From: Todiramphus chloris collaris
Taxonomy: Eukaryota > Chordata > Aves > Coraciiformes > Alcedinidae
DNA: 64,000 nt
Assembly (NCBI GenBank): GCA_025345505.1
Contig: JANVCC010000018.1
Span: forward strand, 9,698,165 to 9,762,164
Direction: 5' to 3'
Each line of letters opens with the position of its first letter. Position 1 is the first letter of the stretch. Position numbers and translations under genes: made by a program. This document shows positions 38,771-51,085 of the stretch, piece after piece. The notes under the pieces are model-generated. The model made no database searches and had not been told where the DNA came from. It worked only from the letters and a program-made list of their open reading frames with translations.

Positions 38771-39514
38771 GTAGAAAGGAAAAATATCGACTAGCCACAA
38801 GATTACTTAAAAATCCATGTGATTTCACTACTTGCTATGCTACCAGCAAAAAGCCGGATGGATATTTTATTATTTTATTTTATTTATTTTATATTTATTG
38901 TCGTATAGAGATGACAGAATTTAATCTGGAAGGCTAAGATTACAATGCTCTTAAAACAATGGCAACTGGACAATAGAATTACCGTATCTTCAAACAGGAC
39001 AAAGGGTAAGAAATCTGGAGACAGATGTAGTCTTTCAAGTTTATGATCCTATTTTGCAGGGTAAATTTATCTTGGCATGAGTGGGTTTTGTTTCGGTCAG
39101 AACACAAGTGGTTTGTTCTTAATTACTCACCGAGCTAGCTTGTGTTAAAAAAAAAGAAAACCCCACACAGTTTTATTGTGATGACTGAATTCAAGCAGGG
39201 AACTCGCGGGGTCTTCTGTAAGAAAATAAAAATAAAAAAGAAGCCCCGATAACGATCTGTTTACATGAAACAGAATTAAAGGTGGAGGTGACAGCGAAAT
39301 CAAAGAAACATTGATCTCTCTGCGGGCAAGCAGGAGAGCGGAGAGTAACTGCGCTGTGAAACACGTTCGCTTTGAAGTTCCGGAGAGCGGGGACTTCTTT
39401 CTGAAATAGTCTGCTCTTCATCTATATTTTTGACTGTCCCGGTCTCACAGAGTAACAGTGTAGTTTACATTTCTGGAAAAGTGCCAAGAAGCTTGTAGTA
39501 ACGTGAACACTCTG

Positions 39515-39600
39515 CTCCCACCTCCCCTTTTCTTCTCCTTTTTTTTTTTCTTTTTTTTTTTTCTTTTTCACTTTTTCCTCTCTCATTTATTTATTTATTT
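39515..39600. repeat. T/C-rich tract followed by (ATTT)n
   Basis: CCTCCCCTTTTCTTCTCC, three T runs, then CATTTATTTATTTATTTT. Low-complexity sequence in the presumed intron 1. Confidence 0.85.
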
Positions 39601-40112
39601 TAATTAATAGAACTGCTCTCGCAAAAGTGTGGGCGCAATGGATGCTATTATGACCCGTCTGTATTTCTCCTTGGTTTCTTCCCCCTTCTTCGTTTTGGAA
39701 ATCGAAACAGAATTTTTCGACTGTTATCGAGCAAGAATTTACTCAAATTGACATAGCATATTTTTGCTTATTTATTCCATATTAAGTGTTTTCTAAGGAT
39801 ACGAAGAAAGAAAGTGGGGATAAACCCAGAAATTAACTCGGTTTGTAATAGCATGTTTCATGCATGAGAGATCTAGGGCTACCTAGACAGGAAAAGTGAC
39901 ACGAAGCCGTTTTGACAGACAGACAAAGACATTTCAGGTAACCGGACAAAAGTGTTTTCCATGCACTTTGTTCTTGGGGTCATCGATTGAGACATTTGTG
40001 CTGTGAAGTGGACACGCCTAGCGTATGGGCAGCACTAACAAAATAAAAAAGTATTTTCCCAGTTGAACAACAAAACAGTTTGGTTAGTTCATCTACCCTA
40101 AATAGTTTAAAG

Positions 40113-40146
40113 AAAAAAAAAAAAAAAAAAGGGGGGGGGGGGGGGG
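40113..40146. repeat. A18-G16 homopurine block
   Basis: Eighteen A are followed directly by sixteen G, then AGAGAGGAACAAAAGAGAAGG. The purine strand continues for about 60 bp. It sits in presumed OSR1 intron 1. Confidence 0.95.
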
Positions 40147-40580
40147 AGAGAGGAACAAAAGAGAAGGAGGAGAGTGTAATATGTGCATTTCTCAGTCACT
40201 ATCCAAAATGTATCCAATTAAAAAAGGCAAAATGTCACAATCTCTTATCTGGGTCATTGCTATGGAATTCCTCTAAGGTTTGTGTCTCTCTTCCTGCTGC
40301 TGATTTATGTAAAGCAGTGTGAAAGGTGGACCTGGAATATAGAACTGCTCAGAGTAAGCTTCTCTGTCTCACACCCTCTGCAACTCTCCCAGCCACAACT
40401 CTTCAGTCCAAACAAAAGCCCACATGTATTTCAGGTTTGTTTCTCCGGTTTTTAGACCTCTTCTGACACCAGTTTCCACACCCCAGCTCTCAAACCCAGA
40501 GGCACAGCTACTACTCTGCAGCACTTTTCTCCAGAGAGGCTTTCCCCTTCACATAGGGATGAACTGACCCTCTAGGCTGA

Positions 40581-40748
40581 GTGCTGTGAGAATCCTGCTG
40601 GGGCCCTGTGGGGATCCTATGGAACCTTATAGGGGATCTTTTGAAGACTTCATGTGTATCCTGTAGGAACCCTACGGCAAACTTGCAGGGATCTTAGAGA
40701 CCCTGTAGTGACTCTATGGGACCCCTGTGGGGTTTCTGCTGGAAAATG
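40581..40748. repeat. Degenerate ~11-bp minisatellite
   Basis: About 13 consecutive units of 10-12 bp vary around YCCTRTRGGRA, for example CCCTGTGGGGA, TCCTATGGAA, CCTTATAGGGGA, CCCTGTAGTGA and CTCTATGGGA. It lies 1.2 kb upstream of OSR1 exon 2, in the presumed intron 1. Confidence 0.65.
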
Positions 40749-42022
40749 GCCCCACTGAGGGCAAATTCCAGATTTTGCTGAAGGAAAAGCGGGTATAGCT
40801 GCGGGCTGTGCAGTAAGAGGGAGGCTCCCTGGGCTGTAGGGATGCAATGCCTCCAAAAGCCACGAGTGCTCTCTTGCAGTCACAAAGAGGGGCAGCTGTG
40901 TGTCCCCCACCAACCCTTGAGAAGCATCTCCTGCCAAATTGTTGAAAGCAGCTGGGGCTGAATTTGTAGGCAGGACCAGATGTGCCTCAGTGCTGCTGCC
41001 TGGTAGCATTTTCCCCTCTGCCTTGTGGGGTGGAATGGGTAGACATCTGTCTCAGAGGAGAGGCTGGGGTCTTGGTGGGACCCTGAAACACAGAGCAAAG
41101 TGGTGGCATCCAGCCCAGGGAAGAGCTTTGGCCCTGCAGCCTTGCAGCTGGTGGGTTGGGTATCCCCACAGGAAGGGTCCCTCCAGCCCTCGCCTTTTTG
41201 TCTTTTGAAGGATTCTAATTGAACGATTGCCTAGATTAGGATGTGGGCTTCAAGCCAGGCACTTCCCCCTGGGGAGAGCAAATGGCACTTTAGATTTGTC
41301 ACCCAAACTGAGCATTTTCCTTTTTCTTTTTGCAGTACATGAGGGAGGACTGTTGGATGGTATTTGCACACTATCACTGCACCCCACCCCCTCAAAAAAA
41401 TAATCAGGGATTTTCTATTTTTGAATGAGGTAGCATTTACAGATCTGAGCATCCAAGTGCTTCCCCCACTACAGAGGCAGAGATTTGGCTAAGGCTAGAC
41501 CTGGGGACCTGAGTGACCCAGGGACAGGGAACTCTCTGTACAATGCCCCCTGAGTCACCTCTCAAGGGTAAGGGCTAAAGGCAGTTTTTGCAGACAGGTT
41601 TAGTGGGCTGTGGATGCTTAGGAAGTGATTTTAAATTACATGGGAGAAGTTTGAGATTTGTCGGACAAAATTATAATCTCCTCACTGTCCCTGTGCAGAG
41701 GATTGTTGGAGGTCTACCTAGCACAGGGATGCTGTTGGGGTGTGAATGATTGTTGGATGAGGTACAGTTTTTGTGTGTGAAGGATGGGGAGCGGGAGAGT
41801 CTGGAAAACTTTGGGGATATATTTGCAGCCAAGAGCTGGTCAGGCCTCTCCAAGACAACCTTCTCCTGTGGTTTTGGAGAAGGACATTAATGAGGGATAA
41901 GGTGAGAAATTACCTCTGCTTTTATCTTTGTATAAATCCACATCTCTCTCCTCCCCGCTCCATGTTTATTTTTCAGGACTTTTCCTCCCCTGTTCCCAAG
42001 ATCCTCCTCCTAAGCGGCCAGT

Positions 42023-43352
<1,330 letters not shown>

Positions 43353-44505
43353 ATCTCCAACTTCCATGAACTTTTCCTCCCCTTCAGACTTTATATCAAA
43401 ACCAGAGCAGAAACAAAACTTTCAAGATGGGAGCACTGAACTTTGTGTTTTGTTTTTGTTTGTATTTTAAAAGGAGCAAAATACTCCCCCCCCCCCCCGA
43501 GCCCCACCGTCCGCCCCTTCCCAAGCAACTAACTTCCTAAATCGTGGGTGAAAAGATTATTTTGCTTTTAAAATATACATGAATGATGCAGAGAGTGTTA
43601 GCTGACTTGTGTGGCTTTGATAAACTTTATGCCAAAAGGTGGTGCTGACGTGTTGGACAGGAATCTCTTTCAAACCAAACAAAAACCCACAAGCCCCCCC
43701 CCCTCCCCCAGTCCTAACAAAACTCCCCCAAATCGTAGCTTCCAAAAGTATTACTTTTTTAAAAAAACAACAATCTCTTATTTTATACTTATTTTTGACT
43801 GTATAAAGCTTCTTATTTTTACACTTCAGGAAATACAGAGAATTCCAGAAGACGATTAAGAACTGAAACAGTGGTTTCTCATCACAGCACCATTATAACA
43901 TGGAGAAACTTGCAAATCTCATTTGCTAGTTTGTTTGGTTGGTTGGGTTTTTTTTTTTAATGGAGAAGAAAATTAATATTTGGAAATAACATAAATCTCT
44001 CAAGTGTGGAGTCCTATCATGCACTAGAAAATGCATCCACACCTTACACATGTGGGTCCCCGGTGTTTGGGACAAATCAGTGCTGGTGGAACATCGAGAC
44101 CTTTTTTTGGCCTTGTGGTCTAGAGCGCTGTGAGGAGGTTTGTAACTTGTGGACTGATTAAAAAAAAAAAAAAAAACCACAGAGGAAAGATGGCAATACG
44201 TCAAACTGACAGTATGCACAACATGGTTTTAGTGGTACTTTAAAGTCTTCGTGCGTCCTGATGAGAGAGAACAAATCTCAACCTAAGAGCATATTTTTTT
44301 AAATGCTGGCTTTCTGAACAGTGTATTCAAATTAAGAGACATTCCAATAAGTTTTGTTTATTAAAAACAAAAAAAAAAAAAAAGGAAAAAAAAAAAAAAG
44401 TTGTATGGCTGTTTGGCACTTTATGCTGATTATTGGTAATTGACATTTATCACTGGATTGTGTGTGTTTTTTAAGTATTAAAATAAATCGTTATTTTATA
44501 GGCAA
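43353..44505 (+). other. OSR1: OSR1 3' UTR
   Basis: This stretch follows the TGA at 43350-43352 and runs to about 15-20 nt past the AATAAA at 44482. It is AU-rich and low in complexity in places, with a C13 run at 43486-43498 and A-rich tracts at 44160-44176 and 44361-44399. No earlier AATAAA is evident, so one major UTR of about 1.15 kb is expected. The exact cleavage site is inferred. Confidence 0.75.
44482..44487 (+). terminator. OSR1: OSR1 poly(A) signal AATAAA
   Basis: A canonical hexamer lies within TTAAAATAAATCG. It is followed 15-40 nt later by GT/T-rich sequence (44520-44545), as expected for a downstream element. It is the only good candidate within 1.2 kb of the stop codon. Confidence 0.75.
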
Positions 44506-44582
44506 GTCTGCATAGACTACAGATGTGTTCATTTGTTTCTGGTCTCTTCCCTTGAAAAACTTCTCCATCAGTACTCACAAGG

Positions 44583-44590
44583 TTTTTTTG

Positions 44591-44621
<31 letters not shown>
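44583..44621. repeat. Poly-T tract downstream of OSR1
   Basis: T7-GGG-T29. It lies 80-115 bp past the OSR1 poly(A) site. A short (TTTA)n microsatellite follows at 44752-44773. Confidence 0.95.
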
Positions 44622-44949
44622 GAATTTTCCCGAGTGTTTGTTTCTACCAGCATTGGAAAGTCTATATCTTTACGCATAAACCTCCCCCCCGCCCCCTTTT
44701 CGTTTTACCTTTTACCCGCTTCTTTTTCCTTCTTCTCTCTCTTTTTTTTAATTTATTTATTTATTTATTTATTTTTTTAATTTTATGTTGACAAAAGCTA
44801 CCAGATCTGCAGGAGTCAAATAGTTTTGCTGCTAGTGTGGAAAACCAAAATCAACTTGGGTAGCTAAATCTTGGGTATTAGCTGATAAGATTAGGTGTCA
44901 GAAGTGTTATAAAACAAATCAAATGAATAATGGTCAAACTGTTGCTGCT

Positions 44950-46460
44950 TTCACAGCCTGAAAGCGCTGCGGGGAGAGCCGCCTTCGCACACCCTTCCCT
45001 TCGCTTCTCAGGAGCGGGCATTTCTCAGTCGCATCTTCGGCCGGTTCAGCGCTGATTGGGGCGGCCTTTGATTCCCGGCAGCTGTCTTAGATCAGAGATG
45101 TTTATTCCACTGAGAAACCGCTTTGGATCGAGACGGGGGAGATAGCTCAGGGCTGGGGGATCCGCCCGAGCCTTTGAAGCACCTCTTGCCGTCCTTTCTC
45201 GGCAAACCCAAACCCCTCTTTCCCCTATCACAAGCCTGTGCCACCCTCCACGCGATAAGAAAAAGCTTCCTGCAAATTAGCGCGGCGACGCGTCCGCAGG
45301 AGCATCCGACCTGGACGGCGGCTTCTGCGCTGCCGAAGCGCAGATGCTGCGACGCCGCAAAATCCTCTCTCCAAAGTGGTTCCTTTCCCCACTTCCCTGC
45401 TCAGCTTTTAGAAAATATTTCTTTATTTGGTCAAGGAATCCTATCAACGATAGGGAAAAAACTTGCGGGTAATTATTTAATGTAAGGGGAGGGGGGAAGA
45501 AAGCTCTCTCCCCCTCTTTCCTATGGGACACCGATTCGAGAGCATTGTAACTGATTTAAACGCTCTTGCTGGGCGGGCTGCGGAGTCCACCTTCGGCGTG
45601 GGATGGCCCTCGGGAAGCGCAGGGTGCTGAGATGATGCCTCTGCGCGCATCCAGCTCCGGGGGCTGTGAGAACGGACGGCGATCGAAGCCGGCTTTACTT
45701 TTGCTTTGCTTCCACACCGCGTAAAGGCTTTTGGTTTTTGTCTTAAAAAGCACCTGAAAACCAGCTGCTCGGCACAAGCAAGCAGTTCGGGGGTGAAATC
45801 ACCGGAGCTTGCAGGAAGCCTCCGCGCTTCGACAGCGCGTAGCCGCCACCGTGGGCTGTGCGCGGAGCTGTGCGCGGAGACCGGCGGGAGCAAGGATCGC
45901 TCCTGGGCTGCTCCGGCCTCGCGTTGCCGAGCCGCATCGAGCCCCGTTTTCTCGGCGGCGTCTCTCGGGGGCAATTTGCGCTGCCTCTGAAGGTCGTGTC
46001 CTCGTCCCCCCTCCTCGCTCCTCCGCTGGGGTTTGGCTGCATCGCCTTGCGCAAGCCCAGCGGGAGCGGCCGCCGCTCCCGGCGCGGGTCGCTGCCTGCG
46101 GAGCTCTCTTTGGGAAAGGCCGCTCTCCCGCCCGCCCCCGCCAGCGCGCCGGGCGGTCCGCGGCGGCCCCTGCGCTGCCGGGACAAGGGCACAGCATCCC
46201 GCGCCTCTCCGAGGAAGAACCTGCAGCCGCGAGCACTGGCACCGCGTTAACTACCGGTCTGAGGGCTGGGTGGCTCATTCTCCGCTCCCGTGCGTTTCTT
46301 CTAAAGGGAGATTCAGCGAGAAAAATGCCCTGTGAACTTCCCCGTCGCTCTTGTGTCGTTCCGTGGCACAGAGTGAAGGAAAAGGGATGCTCCCGATGTC
46401 TTGTCGTGGAGAAACAAAGTGAAGGACTCTGTCGCTTGAAGCCAGTGGTTTTTTAAGGGT
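44950..46460. promoter_or_regulatory. CpG island D, directly downstream of OSR1
   Basis: This CpG-dense block starts about 450 bp after the OSR1 poly(A) site. Its multiple overlapping frames on both strands show no recognisable domain. A TATAAAA at 44908-44914 and a T-box-like AGGTGTCA at 44893-44900 precede it. Downstream islands of this kind occur around bivalent developmental genes, and a separate or antisense transcript could also start here. Confidence 0.55.
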
Positions 46461-49400
46461 CGTGACTACGGGGCAGAAATCCGAGTTGTGTCCAAAGGGA
46501 GGGAGGATGCGATGGAGGGAGGGCCATTCCACTGAGGCTTTCCCATGGTCACTCCACCATCTCAACACCGGGATACCAAAACACCCATAATGAGGTAAGA
46601 AACCGTGTCAGTTACTGGTTCCTGGGAACCATTATAACTGCAGGGTTGTGAAGGTGGAAAAACCGCTCCTCCCAGCTGGGCATGAGAAGTGTTTCATTTG
46701 TAAGGCTGAAGCCTGGTAATGTATCTGCCAAGAATTTTCCTGGACATGTATTTTTATAAAATAAAATAATAAAAAAAAAAATCCCCAGAATTGACATAAT
46801 CAGAATTACAGATGTATTAAAATTACGTGGGTATACCGAGCACAGGACGCATGCACAGCTCTTTAATGTCATTTGTACTACACATATATGTGTGTATTTC
46901 CTCTTCCCAGAAGGCTGCTTTTGACCTTGTGCAAACAAAGGCTATCACTCTGGTCATACTCTCAGATGTACTGGTGAACAGTTTGCTTGTTCCCTCCCAT
47001 GTTTTGAATTTTGCTAGGCCGTATCAGTTCCGTGATTCCAAGGAAAGCAAAGAAGAGATGAAATCATGACAGTCAGAAGAGATAAGTTGTACTAACCCTC
47101 AAAATAAATGAAAGGAATTAGATGGGAAATACGCCTTCTGAATAAGGATCACAAATAATTTAAATGATGAATTATCCCCTCTTTATTTTCTTTTCTTTTT
47201 TTTTTAATTTTTTTTATTTTTTTTATTTTCTCTCTATGCATATGTCTTAATCTGACACGCAGTGAATAAAACTGTCTTAGGCCTCTGCCTGAAAATTAAG
47301 AGCTGATTCTGTTTTCACAGTTGCTTTAAATTTTGCATTTTCATCATAAAAAAAAAAACACTGAATGGGAGTTTGCAAGAGTAAAAACCACGACACCTGA
47401 CTCTACTGGTCTCTTTCTGCAAGATTTACAAGGGAAACACAGATTTAAAGTTATTTATTTATTTATCCATTTATCCATTTTCACTTAAAGGAGAAAATGT
47501 AAAGATGCCTTGGCACATCTCTTTCTCTGTTTTCTCCACTCTTTGCATTCCAGTCATTCTTTTTCTGCCCATAAACTGTTACTGCTGTGCAAGAGCCTGA
47601 TTCTGCACAGCCTACTCAGCCTGTTTTGTTGGTTTTTTTGTCTTGGGTGCAGGAAGAAATCCTGTCAGATGGGGTCTTCAGTGTACATTCAAGAAACGGA
47701 GCAAAAGCTTCTCTCAGAATGTGCACTGGAACAGCAAATAGTTACTTCTCAGCTGTGGATTACATGTGCCTCTGAAAAGGGGACCACAAATCATTGGGTT
47801 TTTAAAGGTTCCGCATGAGTTGTATATTAATGCCAGTTTCCCTAGGGATGGATTAATCCCAGCTTCCCAGTTGTGTGGTTACAGACAACGTTGATGGGGT
47901 TAGGGGCAGGGGAGAAAGGAGATGGGGAAAGGAGAGGGAAATTAAAAAGATATATCACAGGAATACACGGCCTAAGTGGCGAGGAGCCATAAGTACTTAA
48001 GTTTCAATACCTCTTCTACCTCTGTCACCACATGTGAGCTGAAGCAAATCACTTCAGCTCCCAGTCTTCATCTGTAAATTGGGGGTAATGACGTTGCTTT
48101 TGGTCCCAAGAGGCCTGGCATACTTGTGTAGAAACTCCTGCTCAGCCCTCAGTAGTGAAAGGAGATATTCCAATTCATACCTGGGCAGCTTAAAGCAGTG
48201 GCTGATCTGGGAGATCTAATGGAGTGTGCAAGACAAATTTATATTCACGTGTAATTCTTTTTCAGCCCTGGCAGTTTTGTTGAGAGATGGAGTCCTAGAG
48301 CCCAGCATGCATTTCTTCTCTACATTCCTATCCAATGACTAAACAGGAGGAATGACATGGGCCAAATTCATCCCTGGTGGGACTACAATGACATCAGTCA
48401 TCTTTAAAGGAGTTTTTTGAATAAAGTCAATTGAGTTTTAGGAGGATTGAGTTTGGCCACATACATATTTAACTGCTCAGAGAGCTGCAGCAGTGAAGGG
48501 AGCTTTCCTTGTCTTAGGAAGAATCACTTCTGAGTCTGGGAGACAAAAGCTAAGCTATTCACCTCTTTTATATAGTTAAGTTTACCTGATTTAAACTCAA
48601 GGAGCAGCTGAGTGTGCTCAGCATCCAACAGAACTTAAAAACCAACCCGGTTTCCCCAGAATGTTCATAGCTTTCAATGAAACTGTGTGTCCACAGAGCT
48701 CAGTGCATCATTGTACCAAGGATACCCAGAAGACATATTTACATGATAAGAACAGCGCCCTGCAGGAATATTGGCAGGAGGCCTGCAAGAAGAGCAGTGG
48801 CTTCAGCATGGTGCTGTGCTGGAGCTGTTTGGCTCTGCCCTTTATAAAGCCTAGCTGTTCCAAAATCCCTGTCATGCTCATAGGTCTCTGCCACTTCCAG
48901 CTCATATCTCCCTTTAGACTGCTCTCTGGGGCTGTTATACCTGATAAGAACATGGTAAATCACTAAAAAGAGGTGTTCTTTCCTCCACCTGTGGCTTAGC
49001 TGCTGGTGTTTACTCCTTCTACACCTTATGCTTGTGCTGTACTGGAGTCTGGTATTGCACCAAACACAGAAAAATGCTTATACTAGTATTATAGTTTCTG
49101 ACACAGTAGCTACTGAAAAACAACAATTTGATCAGTGGCAGTGATTATCAAAAGTTTGTCTGCAGACACAAACTTGTTACCACTAATCAGTTAAATTATT
49201 TTCAAGGGCTATTGATTCCACAATCTTATTGTATCTTCTAAGGAATGAGTCAATTTGAACAGTCAGAGAACTGTATTGTTATGTTTGAACAGCAGAATGT
49301 GTGCTCTGGTTACATGAGGCACTTTAACTACTTTCCAAGAGATGAATGTCTTATCTCTTTTCCCGATTTCTAATTTTCCTTCTGTGTTTACAAGATCTGT

Positions 49401-50719
49401 GGTGATGGAACTTGCATTTGATTTTCAATATTTTTACATTATATGTGTGGAATAATGAAATCTGAGTTTATGGGCTTGTTCATCTCTTTTACAGCAGTTT
49501 GATTTGGCTGAATCCAGTGGAGCTATTTTAGTTCTACAGCAGAAGTTGTGAGCAGAGAATTAGGAATACTGATGGTTTTGCTGCAGCACAAAATCCCCAT
49601 TGCTGAGACCCACTATCAAGTTTTGCTTGTGTTTAATTTTTCTAGGTTTTATTTTACTTTTTTGTCTTCTGTCTGTATTTGTCTGTATTTCATATTAGTA
49701 TAAATTGAGAACTGAGGAGAAAAAATAAAAAGAAATTGTTACTGGATTTTCAACATATATATCAGTTTGTACCAGAGACCTGATACCCAGTTTTTCTCTG
49801 TTTTTGATTGCTTTTTCTTTCAATCCTTATTTCTCAGGCAATATTTCTGACCCCTCTGCCATGTATTAATACTTCTTCCTGTCTTCTTTTGCTTCCTTAA
49901 TGTTCCTAGAGTTATTGCCCCGCTAATCTAATTTATTTTATCTCCATTTCAGTTTGTGTACATGTTGCTGCAACTGTATTTTTATTTGTCATGTCACTGG
50001 ATCTGTTGACTCTATTCCAATCTGGCCTTTTTTTGGCCACCCTTTGGTCTTCTGCATCAAGTTCAGGTCCGTGTCTTCCAGAACAAAACTCACCACAAAT
50101 CTATCTTTCTCCGAGTCTCTGAATTCATTAATTTCTTCATCCTCTTGCTTCCTTCACTTGTTTCAAACAACAGCATAACTACCACCTTTCTCTCATCATG
50201 ACACCTTTTCTCTTTCTGTCCTTTTGGCTTCTTACTGCAGCTGTTCAAATCACGTGTTATGGGTGAATGATTAATCTATCTAACAACTTTTTTGTTTTTC
50301 TATTCAAGAGTTGTCCGAACAGAGCATGGCTGTCTTCCAAATGTATGTGAAGATATTTCAGTTTGTATATGTCTTGTAAATTCTTTTGAGGCTGTTTCTT
50401 TATCTATTTATCCTCCAGGAGTTCAGCACCAGACTACAGAAAAGTCTTAAGTACCTTTTCAGAGAACAGACGAGAAAACTTCCCAACAAGGAAATATTAA
50501 AGTAGGTAAAAGCAAGTCTCATCTGAAATTATATTAGGTAGGAGATGTCCGTACCCTGCTCCTACCCTTAAGGAATAAATACATACTAATGAAAGTGTTT
50601 ATAATCCTGCTGTGCTTTCTCACCTGACACAGCCAGTGAGGCTGCTCAAATACTTGTCCAGAGGAAGGACCATACTGCACTTCAGAGAATGAAGCAAGTT
50701 GTCAGCAATACACACAACT
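46461..50719. other. Spacer downstream of CpG island D
   Basis: No gene recognised. It contains T/A-rich low-complexity DNA at 47185-47230, (TTTA)/(TCCA) repeats at 47450-47480, a G-rich tract at 47896-47927 and the MIR-like copy. Confidence 0.6.
47995..48110 (+). mobile_element. MIR-like SINE remnant
   Basis: TCTACCTCTGTCACCACATG, GCAAATCACTTCAGCTCC and CTTCATCTGTAAATTGGGGG align in order with the MIR tRNA-like 3' part and core (TGTGACCTTGGGCAAGTCAC, CCTCATCTGTAAAATGGGG). It is the best of the four MIR-like copies. Confidence 0.7.
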
Positions 50720-50725
50720 ATATAA

Positions 50726-51079
50726 TGTGGATGCTGAAAAGCTGCTAGCAGAGGGATTTTCTCAGATTCTCACAATATTTGGTGGGAATCCTGCCTTTCT
50801 CACACATGTTATAAGAAACAGTAGGATGGTTTTTGTAAGCTGGACCAACACCTGGTGTTTTGCTAAGTCCTGTTTATGGTACACTGCAAAAAATATTTTG
50901 AAATGGGTGTTGTAGGACTTTAGCCAATCACCCTAGGAGATGGGTGATCACTGACCAATCACCCTATGGGGCTAGGGTATAGAAAACGGGGTTATAAATT
51001 AATAAAGTTGCTTCTTTTGCCTGCTCTTGCTGAATTTATATGTTGCTGCATCTCTCCGCTCCCAGTATAAACAGCGACA
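50726..51079 (+). mobile_element. Complete avian ERV solo LTR (354 bp) with 6-bp target duplication
   Basis: It starts TGTGGATGCTG and ends CAGCGACA, giving the TG...CA termini of an LTR. It is flanked by identical ATATAA hexamers (50720-50725 and 51080-51085). Inside are two CCAAT boxes (50924, 50955) within a repeated CCAATCACCCTA word, a TATAAA (50993-50998) and AATAAA (51001-51006). A 6-bp duplication suggests an ERVK/beta-like or alpha-like element. No internal region remains, so it is a recombination-derived solo LTR. Confidence 0.88.
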
Positions 51080-51085
51080 ATATAA

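Noticed and set aside
45799..46456. Frames of 215 and 159 aa in CpG island D
   Set aside because: Same GC-driven shadow pattern, with no recognised motif and competing frames on both strands.
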